A program made the position numbers and the translations under genes. A stretch of 64,000 bases of DNA, taken from positions 145,021 through 209,020 of the forward strand of contig JAJFGU010000011.1 of assembly GCA_021775955.1 (NCBI GenBank), given 5' to 3'. Source of the DNA: Alphaproteobacteria bacterium (GTDB lineage Bacteria > Pseudomonadota > Alphaproteobacteria > Micavibrionales > Micavibrionaceae). The notes below the pieces were generated by a model. It ran no database searches, was not told the DNA's origin, and was given only the letters and a program-made list of their open reading frames with translations. Shown here one piece after another: positions 1-9,890 of the stretch (position 1 is the stretch's first letter; each line of letters starts with the position of its first letter).

Positions 1-2
1 GC

Positions 3-338
3 GAAGCCAAAACAGGCGGCGGGGAACAACAAGCGGCCCATAATCAAAATGTGGAAACAACCGGGCCACAAGCCCATGGCGGGGAAGCCGCGCAGGCCGC
101 ATCGGCCTATCAGGCAACAGCCCAGGCCACCAGCCAGGGCAGCCATTTTGATTCTGCCCCGACGCCCGGCGCAGATACGGCCCTGGAATCCCACGAAATG
201 CGGACCATTCATACGTTGCTGGCTGATTTGAAAGCCTTATCAGAGCGGGGTGTCCAGAATTTAAGAATTGAGCGCGGCGAAAGCTTCCTGCAAAGCCTTT
301 CCGCTGCCACCGAAAAAGCCAAACAGCACTATTTGTAA
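3..338 (+). CDS. C-terminal part of an unidentified protein, cut by the window edge
   Basis: The frame is open from the first bases of the window to a TAA at 336-338, so the true start lies upstream; the first possible internal start is GTG at 51. The visible part of about 111 residues begins with a low-complexity stretch rich in Gln, Ala, Gly and His, followed by a short helical C-terminus (around HTLLADLKALSERGVQNLRI). I recognise no family. The Gln/Ala-rich part followed by a compact helical tail resembles the end of a flagellar or scaffold-type protein, but that is only an impression. Confidence 0.5.
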   Translation, partial: EAKTGGGEQQAAHNQNVETTGPQAHGGEAAQAASAYQATAQATSQGSHFDSAPTPGADTALESHEMRTIHTLLADLKALSERGVQNLRIERGESFLQSLSAATEKAKQHYL

Positions 339-353
339 GTTTTGAATTTCTTA

Positions 354-704
354 CTAAACAGCAGGATCTACTGGCGTTTCAATTAAATTTCCCCGAGCAT
401 CAAATTTATGCTCGATAATTTTATCTTCTCCCCCTGTTATAGAGGCAGGTAGAAGCTCTTTCCCTTCGGCACACCAGTAATTTGTAACTCTTGTGGCATC
501 AGCATTATCGTACCCACTTCTCTTAATTACCTTTTGCCCTTTGAGTGTAAGTTCAAAATCAGTTTGATTTGGAAATATACCCACATCCCCAACTTTTGCG
601 CTTCTTTGATTTCCTGAATTGCAACCAACGTCCGAACAACCGGCAACCATTAATCCAAATAAGCCACACAGCCCTATTTTTGCTACTATTCCTAATTTAC
701 GCAT
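354..704 (-). CDS. Small hypothetical lipoprotein
   Basis: The 116-residue product starts with a positively charged, hydrophobic signal peptide ending in a lipobox (LMVAGC, Cys about residue 23), so it is probably a lipid-anchored envelope protein. Four cysteines (three near the N-terminus, one in NYWCAEGKE) could form a disulphide in the mature part. No known domain is recognised. The DNA is more AT-rich than the backbone genes nearby, which fits accessory DNA. It is convergent with the partial gene to its left (15 bases apart) and codirectional with the response regulator to its right. Confidence 0.55.
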   Translation of the reverse strand: MRKLGIVAKIGLCGLFGLMVAGCSDVGCNSGNQRSAKVGDVGIFPNQTDFELTLKGQKVIKRSGYDNADATRVTNYWCAEGKELLPASITGGEDKIIEHKFDARGNLIETPVDPAV

Positions 705-768
705 GTTAATTTTCCTGTACCTGACACTAGTGATTTAAAAAAGCTTTTACCACCTCTTTAACGTAACA

Positions 769-1347
769 TCAACCCTCAAGCCGATAGCCGCTTTCCTCGG
801 TGAGTAGTATCTTCGGTTCTCCGGCGTCGTCCTCGATTTTCTGGCGCAGGCGGTAGATATGCGTCTCCAGCGTATGAGTTTCGACATTTTTGGCGTAACC
901 CCAGACCTCATCCAGCAGCTTTTGTCGGGCCAGGGTTTGGCCTTTATGGTCGTGGAGAAGCCTGAGAATCGCCGTTTCCTTTTCCGTCAGGCGAATTGTA
1001 TCGTCTTCGCCTCTCAGCAGCAGATTGTTAAGTGGGTCCAGTTCGTAAGCCCCGACTTTCAAAAAGGCTTCTTTATGGCCTGGAGCCTGCCCCGCATGAA
1101 GTTGCTTAATTCGGTCTATAAGCCGTCCCATCCGCAGAGGTTTTACAAATACATTGCCCGCCGCTATTTCAGTATCGCCGGATATGGCACTTTCATCATC
1201 ACACAGATAAACAAGCGCGCCGCTTTGTTGATAATCGGCCATATCACCAATAAAACAGGTATCTTCCAGCCCGGCATCGGTCAGAGATTCCCCAATAATC
1301 AGGCGGATTTTTTCGTCTTTTTCAAAAATTGTGATTTTTCCGTTCAT
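769..1347 (-). CDS. OmpR-type DNA-binding regulator with a degenerate receiver domain
   Basis: The 192-residue protein has a C-terminal winged-helix domain of the OmpR/PhoB class: residues about 95-190 carry LTEKETAILRLLHDHKGQ, the recognition-helix region around THTLETHIYRLRQKIE, and the closing wing ESGYRLEG. The N-terminal half has the length of a receiver domain but lacks the paired acidic residues after strand 1 and a clear phospho-acceptor Asp; a lysine-proline (VKP) like that of receivers is kept near residue 70. It may therefore act without phosphorylation. I chose ATG at 1347; the longer frame begins with TTG at 1368. It is divergent from the gene at 1458, so the 110 bases between them should hold both promoters. 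Confidence 0.75.
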   Translation of the reverse strand: MNGKITIFEKDEKIRLIIGESLTDAGLEDTCFIGDMADYQQSGALVYLCDDESAISGDTEIAAGNVFVKPLRMGRLIDRIKQLHAGQAPGHKEAFLKVGAYELDPLNNLLLRGEDDTIRLTEKETAILRLLHDHKGQTLARQKLLDEVWGYAKNVETHTLETHIYRLRQKIEDDAGEPKILLTEESGYRLEG

Positions 1348-1457
1348 CGGGCCAGTATAAAGGGGCAATAATCACCACGCCAACAAAAGAACGAATAATT
1401 CCAGGATATTGATTTCACTATCTTTTCCTCTGGCATAGTCTTTGCAACTCTTTTCCC

Positions 1458-2249
1458 ATGATTGATATCACCGCCGGAATCGAAGGCCAGAGCGGCAGCG
1501 CGCAAGCGGATGCAAATATGCGCAGCGGCAAAGTGCTGCGCATGGTCAGGCATGAGCGCATGGGCGGTTCCGTTCCGGTCTGGGAAAAAGCAGCCAACGC
1601 CAAGGAATCCGTCGAAAACACCCTGGGCGAGGCGTCCCTGGACAAAACATCCCAAAACTTCAAAACCACGCTGGCCTATCAAGGCACACAAGAGTCGAAG
1701 GCAGAAAACGAGGATGGAGAATTTACCTTTGGTGATCTCGTCGACATGGTGAACCCGCTACATCATATTCCGGTCGTCGGGCATCTTTACCGTCATTTTA
1801 CCGGCGATGAGATTAAGCCGATTTCGACGATTATCGGCGGCGCCGTCTTTGGCGGCCCGGTGGGCGCAGCCAGCAGTCTGGTCAACACTATCATCGAAAA
1901 AGAAACCGGCAAGAATATCGCAGGCAATGCACTGGCGCTTGTTTTGGATGGCGAGGCACCAACCCTTATTGCCAGTCGTAATAGACCGGAACAGCAGCTC
2001 ACCGCCAGTATTGAAAATATTGGTAGTGGCAGCATTTCAGAGCTTCCCGGCTCTGTGCTTTCTTTTGCGGATTTGGGCGGAGGGAAAAGAGCGGTTTATG
2101 AGAGGGTAAGGGTCGCCGGTGGACGCACAGCCGGAAGCATGGTGAGCAAGCATATAGAAATGATTCAGGATCTTTCCACCCGCGATACCATTAGTCAGGT
2201 TATGATGGAGCCCTTATCGCTGCTGCCCAAAGACAAAGAGAACAATTAA
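1458..2249 (+). CDS. Conserved hypothetical protein with a glycine-rich hydrophobic core
   Basis: The protein has 263 residues. Its middle (about residues 90-150) holds a distinctive motif, MVNPLHHIPVVGHLYRHFTG, followed by a Gly/Ala-rich hydrophobic stretch (ISTIIGGAVFGGPVGAASSL) that resembles glycine-zipper membrane-inserting segments. The N-terminus is polar and low-complexity, with no signal peptide. I believe the NPLHHIPVVG segment recurs in uncharacterised alphaproteobacterial proteins but cannot name a family. The last four bases overlap the convergent PLP-homeostasis gene. Function unknown. Confidence 0.6.
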   Translation: MIDITAGIEGQSGSAQADANMRSGKVLRMVRHERMGGSVPVWEKAANAKESVENTLGEASLDKTSQNFKTTLAYQGTQESKAENEDGEFTFGDLVDMVNPLHHIPVVGHLYRHFTGDEIKPISTIIGGAVFGGPVGAASSLVNTIIEKETGKNIAGNALALVLDGEAPTLIASRNRPEQQLTASIENIGSGSISELPGSVLSFADLGGGKRAVYERVRVAGGRTAGSMVSKHIEMIQDLSTRDTISQVMMEPLSLLPKDKENN

Positions 2250-2908
2250 TCTCTGGCGCCGAAAACGCCCGTTCCAACACGAATGTAAGTTGCACCAAGG
2301 GCGATGGCCTTTTCGAAATCAGCGCTCATCCCCATGCTCAAATGTTTTAAACCCAACTCACCCGCAAATTTTGCCAGCAGAGCAAAATGCAGCGCCGGGG
2401 GGTCGTCGGCAGGTGGAATACACATCAGACCCTGTATATCCAGGGCGCATTCATCCGCGCAAAAATTATAAAAATCATTTAACTCCGCAGGAATAATACC
2501 CGCCTTCTGTTCTTCCTCACCTGTATTGACCTGAATAAAACAAGGCAGGGGACGATCCTGTTTTTTCATTTCATCGGCCAAAGCGCGCGCCAGTTTTTTG
2601 CGATCAAGCGTTTCAATGACATCAAAGAGGGCAACCGCTTCCTTGACCTTGTTGGTTTGCAGCGGACCAATCAAGTGCAGTTGCAAGTCAGGATATTGCG
2701 ACTTTAAATCGCTCCAATGCTCCTGCGCTTCCTGCACCCTGTTTTCACCGAAAAGGCGATGGCCAGCATCCAAAGCGGCTTTGATATGCTCGATGGATTG
2801 TTTTTTGCTTACCGCCACAAGATGAATATCTTTTGACTGCCGCGCGGCATCTTGCGCAGATTTTTCGATCTGGTTTTGAATTTGAATAAGGTTATTTGTT
2901 ACGGACAT
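2246..2908 (-). CDS. yggS: Pyridoxal-phosphate homeostasis protein (YggS/PLPBP family)
   Basis: The product is a 220-residue fold-III PLP-binding protein. The lysine that binds the cofactor lies in LVAVSKKQSIEHIKAALDAG, followed by the family signature LFGENRVQEAQEHW and later LMCIPP and LSMGMSADFEKAIALGAT, ending in RVGTGVFGARD. Members have no known catalytic activity but carry PLP and buffer its level and that of amino/keto-acid pools in the cytoplasm. Length is normal. It is convergent with the preceding gene, overlapping by four bases. Upstream lies a repeat-containing gap and then the porin. Confidence 0.93.
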   Translation of the reverse strand: MSVTNNLIQIQNQIEKSAQDAARQSKDIHLVAVSKKQSIEHIKAALDAGHRLFGENRVQEAQEHWSDLKSQYPDLQLHLIGPLQTNKVKEAVALFDVIETLDRKKLARALADEMKKQDRPLPCFIQVNTGEEEQKAGIIPAELNDFYNFCADECALDIQGLMCIPPADDPPALHFALLAKFAGELGLKHLSMGMSADFEKAIALGATYIRVGTGVFGARD

Positions 2909-3011
2909 ATTAATATTAAAACCACGAATGAAAAAAAATTTAAACTACAGAGATAAACAGAGAGCGCAGAGGAAAGATTTTTACCACCAAGGACACTAAA
3001 GGGTTATTTGT

Positions 3012-3081
3012 TGTCACCCCCGCGAAGGCGGGGGTCTGGCAAGATTAAAAGACCGGATGCCCGCCTAAAACGGGCATGACA
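3012..3081. repeat. Palindromic repeat element, copy 1 (two hairpins)
   Basis: Two hairpins lie side by side between outer TGTCA and TGACA ends: CCCCCGC-GAAG-GCGGGGG at 3017-3034 and ATGCCCG...CGGGCAT at 3056-3077. The same two-stem layout with a GGGATGAC-type edge recurs at about 15.9, 18.15, 24.3 and 33.3 kb. It lies in the 300-base gap between the PLP-homeostasis gene and the porin terminator, which otherwise holds only AT-rich sequence. It looks like a dispersed REP-like unit. Confidence 0.7.
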
Positions 3082-3147
3082 ATATAAGCTAATCTTATAA
3101 TATAAACTCTGTCTATCTCTGCGTGCTCTGTAGTTTAAAAAATATAG

Positions 3148-3181
3148 TAAAAAAGAAAAGGGCGCCGGTTAAGGCGCCCTT
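3148..3181 (-). terminator. Rho-independent terminator of the porin gene
   Basis: On the minus strand a 9-base-pair stem (AAGGGCGCC/GGCGCCCTT, 3158-3181) with a 6-base loop is followed by TTTTCTTTTTT. It begins 26 bases beyond the porin stop codon. Strong GC stem plus U-tract is a textbook intrinsic terminator. Confidence 0.88.
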
Positions 3182-3206
3182 CTCGAAATTTTAAATCACA
3201 ACGTGA

Positions 3207-4400
3207 CTAGAAGTCTACATGTGTTCCGAAGAGAACGGCTGTGCCATCCACTTTGTCGCCTTCAGTAGCAGGAAGGCCGGTAACTTTATCATGCTCAACA
3301 TGCGTGATAGAACCGCGGAAGCTCATGCCAGGACCGTAAGTGTACTCGACACCGCCAGTGTAGCGTGTGCTTTCGAGCATTTCGATACCAAAGCTGTTAT
3401 CCGAGTCAAGATATGACGCACCGAACTTGAATGGACCGGTTGTGTAGTCCGCACCAATGACAAGAATCTCTTCTTCACCGATAGAACCGTCATCAAGGGC
3501 GTTACGAACATCACCATGGTCATCTTCGCTATAAGAAACACCAAAACCAAACGGACCGATATCAAGATCAATACCACCATTCCAGACAGTACGATCATCG
3601 CTTACGAGACCAGGTGTGATAACAGCAGCAACACGCTCACGCTCCAGGTGTGTGTAACCACCACCGAGGATAACGCCAATGTTGTTGAACATGCCTTCAT
3701 AGCGTGCGCCAAATTCATACAAAGAGCCGAAGCTAAGTGTATTGTCTGTACGAACACCATCCAGATCAAAGGCACTACCGCCATTGTCTGAGAAGTCAGG
3801 CACATAGGTAACACCAAGCTGGAAGCCGTTAAAGACAGGTGACAAATATGTCAGATTGTCTGTTCCGACCGCAAGATCCTGGTCATAGTCAAGACCATCG
3901 GCTTCTGTCATACCTGCAAAAGGTGCAGTTAAGCCTGTGGCAGCGCCAGCCATTACAGCATAGTTGAACGGCTGAACATATTGACGAAGACCGTCATAGT
4001 TGCTGTCGGCTGAAGGCGTAGCAACCTGTAACAGGTAAACTGCACCGTCTTCCGTACCAGCATTGATGCGGCCCCATTCACCGGAGAAGAACAGGTAACT
4101 TTCCTGAACACCGGCACCATCTTCACCGTCAGCTTCCAATTCAATATGGGCACCAACTGTTATGCCGTTGTCCAAAGTGGTTTCGCCAGAGGCCTGAATT
4201 TCCGTTTCACGAAGCATGTCGAATTCACGGGCTTCAGTACCATCAACAGCAATAGCGGCGGCTGAACTTTCATCCTGGTCTACATAGACACCATAGATGT
4301 TGGCATAACCACCAAGATTAAGTGACAACTGCGCTTGTGCTGTGGCCGGAACCAAAGCAAGACCGCAAACAGCTGCACTGCTTAGTAGTAGTTTTTTCAT
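3207..4400 (-). CDS. Outer-membrane porin (16-stranded, Gram-negative porin type)
   Basis: The 397-residue product begins with a typical signal peptide (MKKLLLSSAAVCGLALV..ATAQA). The mature part starts with LSLNLGGYANIYGVYVDQ and alternates hydrophobic and polar residues as in trimeric beta-barrel porins. Asp/Glu-rich loops and the motif GRINAGTEDGAVYLLQV resemble the Rhodospirillales-type porin family (porin_4-like). The C-terminus ends in a phenylalanine (FGTHVDF), the usual signal for BAM-mediated insertion. I chose ATG at 4400 because AGGAGG sits just upstream. It has its own terminator and an operator-like palindrome upstream. Likely a general diffusion channel for small solutes. Confidence 0.88.
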   Translation of the reverse strand: MKKLLLSSAAVCGLALVPATAQAQLSLNLGGYANIYGVYVDQDESSAAAIAVDGTEAREFDMLRETEIQASGETTLDNGITVGAHIELEADGEDGAGVQESYLFFSGEWGRINAGTEDGAVYLLQVATPSADSNYDGLRQYVQPFNYAVMAGAATGLTAPFAGMTEADGLDYDQDLAVGTDNLTYLSPVFNGFQLGVTYVPDFSDNGGSAFDLDGVRTDNTLSFGSLYEFGARYEGMFNNIGVILGGGYTHLERERVAAVITPGLVSDDRTVWNGGIDLDIGPFGFGVSYSEDDHGDVRNALDDGSIGEEEILVIGADYTTGPFKFGASYLDSDNSFGIEMLESTRYTGGVEYTYGPGMSFRGSITHVEHDKVTGLPATEGDKVDGTAVLFGTHVDF

Positions 4401-4723
4401 TTTATTTCCTCCAATCAAGCTTAAAAACATTAGGCTTAATTAAGTTTAGGTTGAACAAGACGATCCAAATATGGATCGGTAGAATTCCACCGTTTCCAGT
4501 GAACAATCCCAGTAAGCCTCGCTTTTCCACAGGGGTCAACGCGGTTTTGAGCAAATATGCCACTATTTTTTGGATACGTTGTATTTTTGCAACACTAGCC
4601 TTGCAGGCTCGCACAGGGTTTTCTTTGGTGACAGGGTGAAAACCAAGCTTGAGGCAATATCCATACCATGCTAATGAACTCTCTTGGAATGGTTTCACCA
4701 GGTAATTTTTATAGGGTAAGAAA
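4401..4723. other. Divergent intergenic region between porin and DUF3576 gene
   Basis: This 323-base gap carries the start regions of two divergent genes. I see one operator-like palindrome (4461-4478) and one DnaA-box-like 9-mer, TTTTCCACA, at 4523-4531. No convincing gene is present: the open frames crossing it on both strands have no ribosome site and non-protein-like composition. Confidence 0.5.
4461..4478. promoter_or_regulatory. Operator-like palindrome upstream of the porin
   Basis: Perfect 7-base arms CGATCCA and TGGATCG are separated by AATA, about 61 bases upstream of the porin start codon. The size and symmetry suit binding of a dimeric regulator, for example one controlling porin expression. 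The binding protein is unknown. Confidence 0.4.
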
Positions 4724-5284
4724 ATGCTCGATCTCTCAAGAATAAAAGGCTTTTTTACGGTTGTTTTGGCGCTGAGCTGTATTTTTCTACTAGCGGCCTG
4801 TGAATCCGTGGAAAGTGAAGCAAAATATCCCACCGGCTATGATCGCAACAGAACGGGGGATGATAACATTTATGGCGAGGCGAACAGCATTTTTGGCGAG
4901 GGCGGCCTGTCTATTCTCGGCGGTGACAGGGATGATAACGAAGATGGCTCTTCCGGTATCGGCGTTAACAGCTTCCTGTGGCGCGCCTCGCTGGATACGG
5001 TTTCCTTTATGCCTCTGGCCAGCGCCGACCCCTTTGGCGGCGTGATTTTAACCGACTGGTACTCTCCACCGGAAAAGCAGGATGAGCGCTTTAAGCTCAA
5101 TGTCTTTATTTTAGGGCGTCAGCTGCGCTCTGACGGCGTGCGCGTGCGCGTCTTTAGCCAGGTTCTGAAAAACGGTGCCTGGCGCGATACTAATGTCTCT
5201 GGTGATATGGGCACGCAGCTTGAAGACACCATCCTAACCCGCGCCCGTCAGCTCCGCGTCGCCCAAATCGGCGAAACTGAATAA
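4724..5284 (+). CDS. DUF3576 family lipoprotein
   Basis: The 186-residue lipoprotein has a signal peptide ending in LLAAC (Cys about residue 26). The mature part contains the family signature: [53 protein letters not shown] and [16 protein letters not shown]3576 proteins commonly sit just upstream of leuS and lptE in alphaproteobacteria, as here (7 bases to leuS). The function is unknown; the linkage to the LPS-assembly gene lptE suggests an envelope role. The three genes probably form one operon. Confidence 0.87.
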   Translation: MLDLSRIKGFFTVVLALSCIFLLAACESVESEAKYPTGYDRNRTGDDNIYGEANSIFGEGGLSILGGDRDDNEDGSSGIGVNSFLWRASLDTVSFMPLASADPFGGVILTDWYSPPEKQDERFKLNVFILGRQLRSDGVRVRVFSQVLKNGAWRDTNVSGDMGTQLEDTILTRARQLRVAQIGETE

Positions 5285-5291
5285 GTGCGCC

Positions 5292-7859
5292 ATGTCTTCG
5301 CGATATAATATTAAAGAAACCGAGGATAAATGGCGTAAAGTCTGGGAAGAACGTGAAAGCTTTAAAGTCACGGAAAACTCCGACAAGCCGAAATATTACG
5401 TCCTTGAAATGTTTCCCTACCCATCGGGCCACATCCATGTCGGCCATGCCCGCAATTACGTGATGGGCGATATTGTTGCCCGTTACCGCAAAGCCAAAGG
5501 CTTTAACGTCCTGCACCCGATGGGCTGGGATGCCTTTGGTCTGCCGGCAGAAAACGCAGCCATCGAGCGCGGTGAGCACCCGGATAAGTGGACCCATGAA
5601 AATATTGACACCATGCGGGTTCAGCTTCAATCCATGGGGCTGTCGATTGACTGGAGCCGGGAATTCGCCACCTGCGATGCCGATTACTACCGCCATGAAC
5701 AAAAAATGTTTCTGAATTTCTATCGTAAAGGCATCGCCTACCGTAAAGAATCAATCGTCAACTGGGACCCGGTCGATCATACGGTTCTGGCCAATGAGCA
5801 AGTCATAGACGGCAAAGGCTGGCGCACCGGAGCCGCTGTCGAGCGCCGCAAACTCAATCAATGGTTCCTTAAAATCACCGATTACGCGGAAGAACTGCTT
5901 GCCGGACTGGATCATCTGCCCGGCTGGCCGGAAAAAGTTCGCATCATGCAGGAAAACTGGATCGGCAAATCAAAAGGCGTTAATTTTCATCTCAAAATTG
6001 ATGGCTCCGATGAAACGCTGGAAGTTTATACGACGCGGCCCGATACAATTTTCGGCGTGAGCTTCGCCGTCATGGCACCGGATCATCCTTTGTCTAAAAA
6101 ACTGGGATGCGACAAAGACGGTTTTGATGACTTCATTCAGCAATGCCAAAGCACAGGCACATCAGAGGCGGCCATTGAGCAAGCCGAAAAAATCGGCTTT
6201 GATACGGGCTATCAAATTATCAATCCTTTTGATCCCTCCATAAAAATGCCGCTTTATATTGCCAACTACGTTTTGATGGACTACGGAACCGGGGCCGTGA
6301 TGGGCGTTCCCGGGCACGACCAGCGTGATTATGAATTCGCTACCAAATACGATCTCGATATCCCGCTTGTCATTCATCCGAAAGATTCATCGCCGGAAAA
6401 ATTCACATTACAGGGCGAAGCCTATAACGGTGACGGTACCTTGATGAACTCACAATTTTTGGACGGCATGAATGTCACCGAGGCCATAGCCGCCACGATC
6501 CAAAAAATTGAAAAGCAAAAGATTGGACAGGGCACAACACAATTCCGCCTGCGTGACTGGGGCGTGTCTCGCCAGCGTTACTGGGGCTGCCCGATTCCGT
6601 TTGTTCATTGCGAGGATTGCGGCATTGTGCCAATCCCTGAAGATCAGCTGCCCGTGACTTTACCGCAGGATGTTAATTTTGATGAGCCCGGCAATCCTTT
6701 GGAGCGCCACCCCACATGGAAAAATATCACATGCCCGGAATGCGGCAAAGACGCAGCGCGCGAAACCGACACCTTCGATACATTTTTTGAATCCAGCTGG
6801 TATCAATTTCGTTATTGCGATCCGCATAACGAAAAACTTCCCGTTGCCAAGGACAAGGCCGCGTACTGGATGCCACCAAAAGGGGGGGTAGATCAGTATA
6901 TAGGCGGCGTTGAGCATGCCGTGCTGCATTTGCTTTATGCCCGCTTTTTTACCAAAGCCATGCGCGATTGCGGCTATGTCGATTGTGATGAGCCTTTTAC
7001 CGGCCTGTTCACACAAGGCATGGTCACGCACGCCACCTATAAAAATCAGGATGGAAAATTCCTTCTCCCCTCTGAAATAATTATAGAAAATAATTCTGTG
7101 AAGGATAAGGATGGAAACCCTGTCACAATTGGCCGCATTGAAAAAATGTCCAAATCAAAAAAGAATGTCGTAGCACCGGAGGGAATCTCTGAAGCCTACG
7201 GCATCGATTCCGCACGATTATTCATGGTTTCCGATTCCCCTCCCGAGCGTGACGTTGAATGGACTGAGGGCGGAATCGAAGGCGCGTGGCGCTATGTGAA
7301 CAAGCTGCACAGGCTTTTCTCTGAAAATCTGGAATCTCTGCCCTCGGCAGATGAAAAGGAGCCATCTGAATTTGATGAAGCGGCCTTGGGCCTTAGAAGA
7401 GCCACCCATAAAACCATTGCCGGAGTTGGTGAGGACATTGAAAACTTCCATATGAACAAGGCGGTAGCCCGCATACGCGAGCTATCCAACGCAATTGCTG
7501 ATTTCAAAGGTGAGGGCTGGGCTCTCAAAGAAGCACTGGAAGCCCTCGCCAAACTTATCAATCCAATGATGCCGCATCTGGCCGAAGAGCTCTGGAACAT
7601 GCTTGGTCATGACACGCTTCTCGTTGATGAGCCATGGCCAAATCTTCGTAAGAAATTACTTACGGAAGATAATGTGACGATTGGCGTTCAGGTCAACGGC
7701 AAAATCCGCGCCTCGATCACTCTGCCGGTTGATGCCGATGATAAAGCCTTTGAAGATGAGGCTTTGGCACAGGATAATGTCAAAAAAGCTATCGAGGGCA
7801 AGCAGGTCCGCAAAGTCATTGTCGTGCCCGGTAAAATCGTTAATGTGGTGGTGGGATGA
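5292..7859 (+). CDS. leuS: Leucyl-tRNA synthetase
   Basis: The 855-residue class I aminoacyl-tRNA synthetase charges tRNA-Leu with leucine. The HIGH motif appears as [15 protein letters not shown] near residue 43 and the KMSKS loop as KMSKSKKN near residue 619. Between them lies the CP1 editing domain ([20 protein letters not shown], with the conserved threonine-rich patch) and a zinc-type insert with CPECGK. The length is typical of bacterial LeuRS. Its stop codon overlaps the lptE start (ATGA), so the two are translationally coupled. Confidence 0.98.
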   Translation: MSSRYNIKETEDKWRKVWEERESFKVTENSDKPKYYVLEMFPYPSGHIHVGHARNYVMGDIVARYRKAKGFNVLHPMGWDAFGLPAENAAIERGEHPDKWTHENIDTMRVQLQSMGLSIDWSREFATCDADYYRHEQKMFLNFYRKGIAYRKESIVNWDPVDHTVLANEQVIDGKGWRTGAAVERRKLNQWFLKITDYAEELLAGLDHLPGWPEKVRIMQENWIGKSKGVNFHLKIDGSDETLEVYTTRPDTIFGVSFAVMAPDHPLSKKLGCDKDGFDDFIQQCQSTGTSEAAIEQAEKIGFDTGYQIINPFDPSIKMPLYIANYVLMDYGTGAVMGVPGHDQRDYEFATKYDLDIPLVIHPKDSSPEKFTLQGEAYNGDGTLMNSQFLDGMNVTEAIAATIQKIEKQKIGQGTTQFRLRDWGVSRQRYWGCPIPFVHCEDCGIVPIPEDQLPVTLPQDVNFDEPGNPLERHPTWKNITCPECGKDAARETDTFDTFFESSWYQFRYCDPHNEKLPVAKDKAAYWMPPKGGVDQYIGGVEHAVLHLLYARFFTKAMRDCGYVDCDEPFTGLFTQGMVTHATYKNQDGKFLLPSEIIIENNSVKDKDGNPVTIGRIEKMSKSKKNVVAPEGISEAYGIDSARLFMVSDSPPERDVEWTEGGIEGAWRYVNKLHRLFSENLESLPSADEKEPSEFDEAALGLRRATHKTIAGVGEDIENFHMNKAVARIRELSNAIADFKGEGWALKEALEALAKLINPMMPHLAEELWNMLGHDTLLVDEPWPNLRKKLLTEDNVTIGVQVNGKIRASITLPVDADDKAFEDEALAQDNVKKAIEGKQVRKVIVVPGKIVNVVVG

Positions 7860-8362
7860 GAAAGCCAATCGCCATTTTTTCTGTTTTATTGCTGACGGCC
7901 TGCGGGTTTGAGCCGGTTTACGGCACGCTGGGGCAGGATGAATCTGCCGCGCAGGAAACTGTTGAATCAACACTGGCGCAGATTTCCATCGGCACTATTC
8001 CCGACCGTGAGGGGCAATATTTACGCAATGCGCTTATAGACCGTTTCTACCGTCATGGCCGACCAGCGGAAACCATCTATGCGCTTGCGCTTGCGCCGAT
8101 AGAGGAAAGACTGACCGATCTCGATATTACCAAAAGCTCGGACGCCACACGCGGGCAGCTGCGTTTGGAAACAGAGATTAAGCTGATCGATAAAAAAACC
8201 GGGGTCACTGTGATGGAGCGTGAGCTACGCTCCATCACCAGTTACAACATTTTAGGCAGTGAATTCACCAACCGCGTTTCCGAAGACAATGCCCGCCTTA
8301 ATGCTCTTGACGATCTCGCCCGGCAAATTGAATTGCAGGTCAGTTTATATTTCAAGCGTTAA
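7856..8362 (+). CDS. lptE: LPS-assembly lipoprotein LptE
   Basis: The 168-residue lipoprotein (signal peptide with lipobox LLTAC, then GFEPVYG) belongs to the LptE/RlpB family, the plug of the LptD outer-membrane channel that inserts lipopolysaccharide. The CGFxPVYG start and the closing region [20 protein letters not shown] are typical of alphaproteobacterial LptE. It overlaps leuS by four bases. In most relatives holA follows directly; here a glutathione cassette of about 3.6 kb intervenes. Confidence 0.9.
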   Translation: MRKPIAIFSVLLLTACGFEPVYGTLGQDESAAQETVESTLAQISIGTIPDREGQYLRNALIDRFYRHGRPAETIYALALAPIEERLTDLDITKSSDATRGQLRLETEIKLIDKKTGVTVMERELRSITSYNILGSEFTNRVSEDNARLNALDDLARQIELQVSLYFKR

Positions 8363-8440
8363 ACCCCGGTTTTCCGCCTGATTTTACTTTGGCAAAAATA
8401 TCCCTATATTGCTTTTCTAACAAAAGAACAGGAAACAAAT

Positions 8441-9889
8441 ATGTCTGAAATCAATGCCCGCGACCTGAAGGAAATCAAGAGCGAAGACGATGTTTTCGAG
8501 CTGTATCTTGGCGCGGGTACGGACTCCAAAGCCGGAATAGAGGTTGAAATTACCTTTTTCGATCCGGAGACGATGAACCAGATGAGCCTAGCCCAAAACA
8601 AAGTCCTGAAAAACGCGGCCCAGGCCCGTTTACCCGGTAGCGACTGGCTGCATAACGAGCCAACAGGCGAAATACTGGAAATTGTTTCCAAAGCCGGATA
8701 CCCGCATGAAATAAGGGATGTCCTGCGCGACACCAATGACAAAATCAAAATTGTGACGGATAAAGCCGCAGATATCGGCCTCAAACGATCCTACTTCCAG
8801 GAACTTCCCGACAAAACAGGGAAGGAACTTCTGGCTCATATCGTTGAAGGAGGAGACCGCTATCAGGTTATGTACTGGCCTTACCGCGAGGACATGACCG
8901 ATATCGTCACCTATTTCGCTGTCTGCAAATCCAACCAGTTTTCCGTGAGCCATAAAGACCCACAGCATTTGATGGATAATGTCCGCCGTCTTTATTTTAT
9001 GGCGCCGTTTTTGTTCCTGCTTACCGACAATTCTTCCGGCTTTAATCAGGGAAAACCCTTTACCGGTCATCAGGGTATGATGCACCGGACATCATTGGGG
9101 GATAGAGGCGGCGTATTGCCGTATATTTTTACAGCCGGCAGCGGAGAAGATTTCATTCGTGCCCATATTGATACCGTCATGAACAATCCGCTTTTTATGC
9201 ATTATGATGAAAACGCGACCCTGACCCGCATCCCATCGGGCACCTGGCACAGTTTTAACGATTTACGCGACAGAGGTCTAAACACGGCCAATAATTATTT
9301 TCTTGCGCAAAGCCTGCTCTGGCCTGACGTACAAATCGCACAGCTCAAAGACAGTGATGGAAATATCACCGGCCACCGTTACGAGCCGCGTATGTTCGGC
9401 GTTGGTATCCACCAGCACCAAACCGGCTTTTTGATCACCACCGCGCTTGCTTTCAAACCCGCTTTTGCAGGTGCCGTTGACGCGCTGCTGGAAGAATACG
9501 GCTTTGATACGGGTGACCTTGAAACTGCGCGCGAAAATCTGGAGGCCGCCTATAGCGCCGCCCAAAACCACAATGGAAAATTCTTTGATATCATTTTTGG
9601 CACTGGCACCATGGCAGAATTCGCCAAAGACTTTGCTAATTTAATGGAGACAGCCCATATCGGCGACGGGCTGGATGACGAACTTGAGCCCCTCCTGTCT
9701 ATCTGCCGCACAGGCTGCACCGATGGAAAGGTTAACCGAGTTTTATTCCCGACATTGGAAGAGACTTTGGAATTCCAAAAATCCTACGATTCGGACATTT
9801 TCGAAGACCCCAATTCCTGCGCGCATATGATTTTTGAAAAACAGGTCGAAAGAAAATCAGGCCGCGCATGCTCCAATCTGGCGGCATAA
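8441..9889 (+). CDS. Glutamate-cysteine ligase-like enzyme
   Basis: The 482-residue protein looks like an ATP-dependent carboxylate-amine ligase of the glutamate-cysteine ligase superfamily. It has an acidic metal-binding motif near the start (GIEVEITFFDPET), WLHNEPTGEILEIVSKAGYP, FSVSHKDPQHLMDNVRR and a His/Arg-rich patch GHQGMMHRTSLGDRGG. It would make gamma-glutamylcysteine, the first step to glutathione. The assignment is supported by the gshB gene 0.7 kb away, but the exact subfamily is uncertain, so no symbol is given. A ribosome site (AGGAAA) precedes ATG 8441. It converges with the methyltransferase gene with one base between the stops. Confidence 0.7.
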   Translation: MSEINARDLKEIKSEDDVFELYLGAGTDSKAGIEVEITFFDPETMNQMSLAQNKVLKNAAQARLPGSDWLHNEPTGEILEIVSKAGYPHEIRDVLRDTNDKIKIVTDKAADIGLKRSYFQELPDKTGKELLAHIVEGGDRYQVMYWPYREDMTDIVTYFAVCKSNQFSVSHKDPQHLMDNVRRLYFMAPFLFLLTDNSSGFNQGKPFTGHQGMMHRTSLGDRGGVLPYIFTAGSGEDFIRAHIDTVMNNPLFMHYDENATLTRIPSGTWHSFNDLRDRGLNTANNYFLAQSLLWPDVQIAQLKDSDGNITGHRYEPRMFGVGIHQHQTGFLITTALAFKPAFAGAVDALLEEYGFDTGDLETARENLEAAYSAAQNHNGKFFDIIFGTGTMAEFAKDFANLMETAHIGDGLDDELEPLLSICRTGCTDGKVNRVLFPTLEETLEFQKSYDSDIFEDPNSCAHMIFEKQVERKSGRACSNLAA

Positions 9890-9890
9890 T

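Noticed and set aside
4523..4531. TTTTCCACA as part of a replication origin
   Set aside because: A single relaxed DnaA-box match far from the hemE-ppsR interval is expected by chance.
4322..4833. Two open frames of about 105 and 143 codons on opposite strands upstream of and into the DUF3576 gene
   Set aside because: They overlap the porin signal peptide or the DUF3576 start antisense, have no ribosome sites and poor protein-like composition.
5190..5702. 170-codon frame antisense to leuS
   Set aside because: Complement of the conserved N-terminal leuS region; no independent support.
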